13,261 nucleotides of DNA from assembly GCA_002434595.1 (NCBI GenBank), contig DJKK01000053.1, forward strand, positions 6,372 to 19,632. Reading direction: 5' to 3'. This DNA comes from Alphaproteobacteria bacterium UBA6544. Lineage in GTDB: Bacteria; Pseudomonadota; Alphaproteobacteria; UBA8366. Each line of letters begins with the position of its first letter. Position 1 is the stretch's first letter. This document shows, piece after piece, positions 12,919-13,261 of this stretch. The notes beneath the pieces were generated by a model. The model had not been told where the DNA came from. It did not search any database and worked only from the letters and a program-made list of their open reading frames with translations. Made by a program: the position numbers and the translations under genes.

Positions 12919-13261
12919 CTAGCGGACTAGTCGAAATAACTGCACAGACGAAGCGCCGGGCGCCCCTTCCTGCATTATAGTGCGTAGACATCGAATATCA
13001 GGCAGACCATCCTTCGCCTGCCTTTCGGCCAGAATCGCCCCATTCTCCTGCATTGAAGCAGGCTGCAGGTCGTAATACCGCTTAAGCGGTTCCTGGATTT
13101 GATCAATATCAGATGCGCCCAGAAGATAGATTTTCTTTACCGCCTCGTCACCCATGAAATCGAGAAACGACGTTTCCGATATCAGCGGTAATTCGTATTG
13201 AAATATTGCCGGCTCCTTCAAGGCCCCTGCCGCAGCCTGTCGCCAGATGGGGCGCTTCCAG
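12919..13261 (-). CDS. C-terminal part of an unidentified protein, entering from the right edge
   Basis: The frame is open from the right edge to TAG at 12919-12921, 113 codons, and its start lies outside the window or at a TTG at 13221. I do not recognise the family. The visible part is mixed in charge and has no membrane segment: it contains KEPAIFQYELPLISETSFLD, a helix around EAVKKIYLLG, then IDQIQEPLKRYYDLQ and QLFRLVR at the end. The TTG at 13221 has no ribosome binding site of its own, and the frame continues with plausible residues (WKRPIWRQAAAGA) to the edge, so an internal part of a longer protein is the better reading. Its end is 124 bases from the start of the next gene. Confidence 0.5.
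   Translation of the reverse strand, partial: WKRPIWRQAAAGALKEPAIFQYELPLISETSFLDFMGDEAVKKIYLLGASDIDQIQEPLKRYYDLQPASMQENGAILAERQAKDGLPDIRCLRTIMQEGAPGASSVQLFRLVR

Noticed and set aside
1..13261. CRISPR array, toxin-antitoxin pair, restriction or other defence system, insertion sequence
   Set aside because: No regularly spaced repeats, transposase motifs, terminal inverted repeats or defence-protein motifs were seen on either strand.

Overview
The window looks like a piece of chromosome from a heterotrophic alphaproteobacterium. The support is the gene content: a tripartite TRAP transporter, an ADP-forming acyl-CoA ligase, an HpxW/YwrD-like gamma-glutamyltransferase relative, and NIPSNAP, DUF1330 and YdhR-type small proteins. 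Most of it is moderately GC-rich, with one very AT-rich island near 12.40-12.49 kb. I see no tRNA, rRNA, CRISPR array, insertion sequence or phage gene. The lineage is an inference from family content, not from a marker gene.

Left part (1-5.2 kb, all minus strand): an operon reads dctP, dctQ, dctM, then an NDP-forming acyl-CoA synthetase that runs off the left edge. The order suggests capture of a carboxylic acid in the periplasm, TRAP import, and activation to a CoA thioester inside. Hairpins lie between dctP and dctQ and between dctM and the synthetase. Both could set the relative amounts of the products.

Middle (5.2-10.4 kb): intact genes alternate with dead ones. A GNAT acetyltransferase pseudogene (minus) sits behind an intact gamma-glutamyltransferase-family gene (minus). 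A MoxR-type AAA+ ATPase pseudogene (plus) follows, then intact cinA (minus), a possible small membrane protein, and two opposed remnants: a trypsin-like protease tail (minus) and an aldehyde ferredoxin oxidoreductase-like tail (plus).

Right part (10.4-13.26 kb): a set of small proteins of the dimeric alpha/beta-barrel type. These are a YdhR-like monooxygenase-fold protein, a broken DUF1330 gene, a NIPSNAP protein and a further EthD-like small protein. An Asp/Glu racemase-family gene is divergent from the NIPSNAP gene. An N-terminally truncated SMR efflux gene abuts the AT-rich island, and an unidentified ORF enters from the right edge.

The most notable property of the window is decay. Six recognisable gene remnants lie within about 7.3 kb between intact genes. 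Most were found by reading through stop codons and frameshifts, so an ordinary gene caller would leave these stretches empty or fill them with spurious ORFs. I found no convincing new defence or biosynthetic system. The nearest candidate for an uncharacterised pathway is the alpha/beta-barrel plus racemase group.
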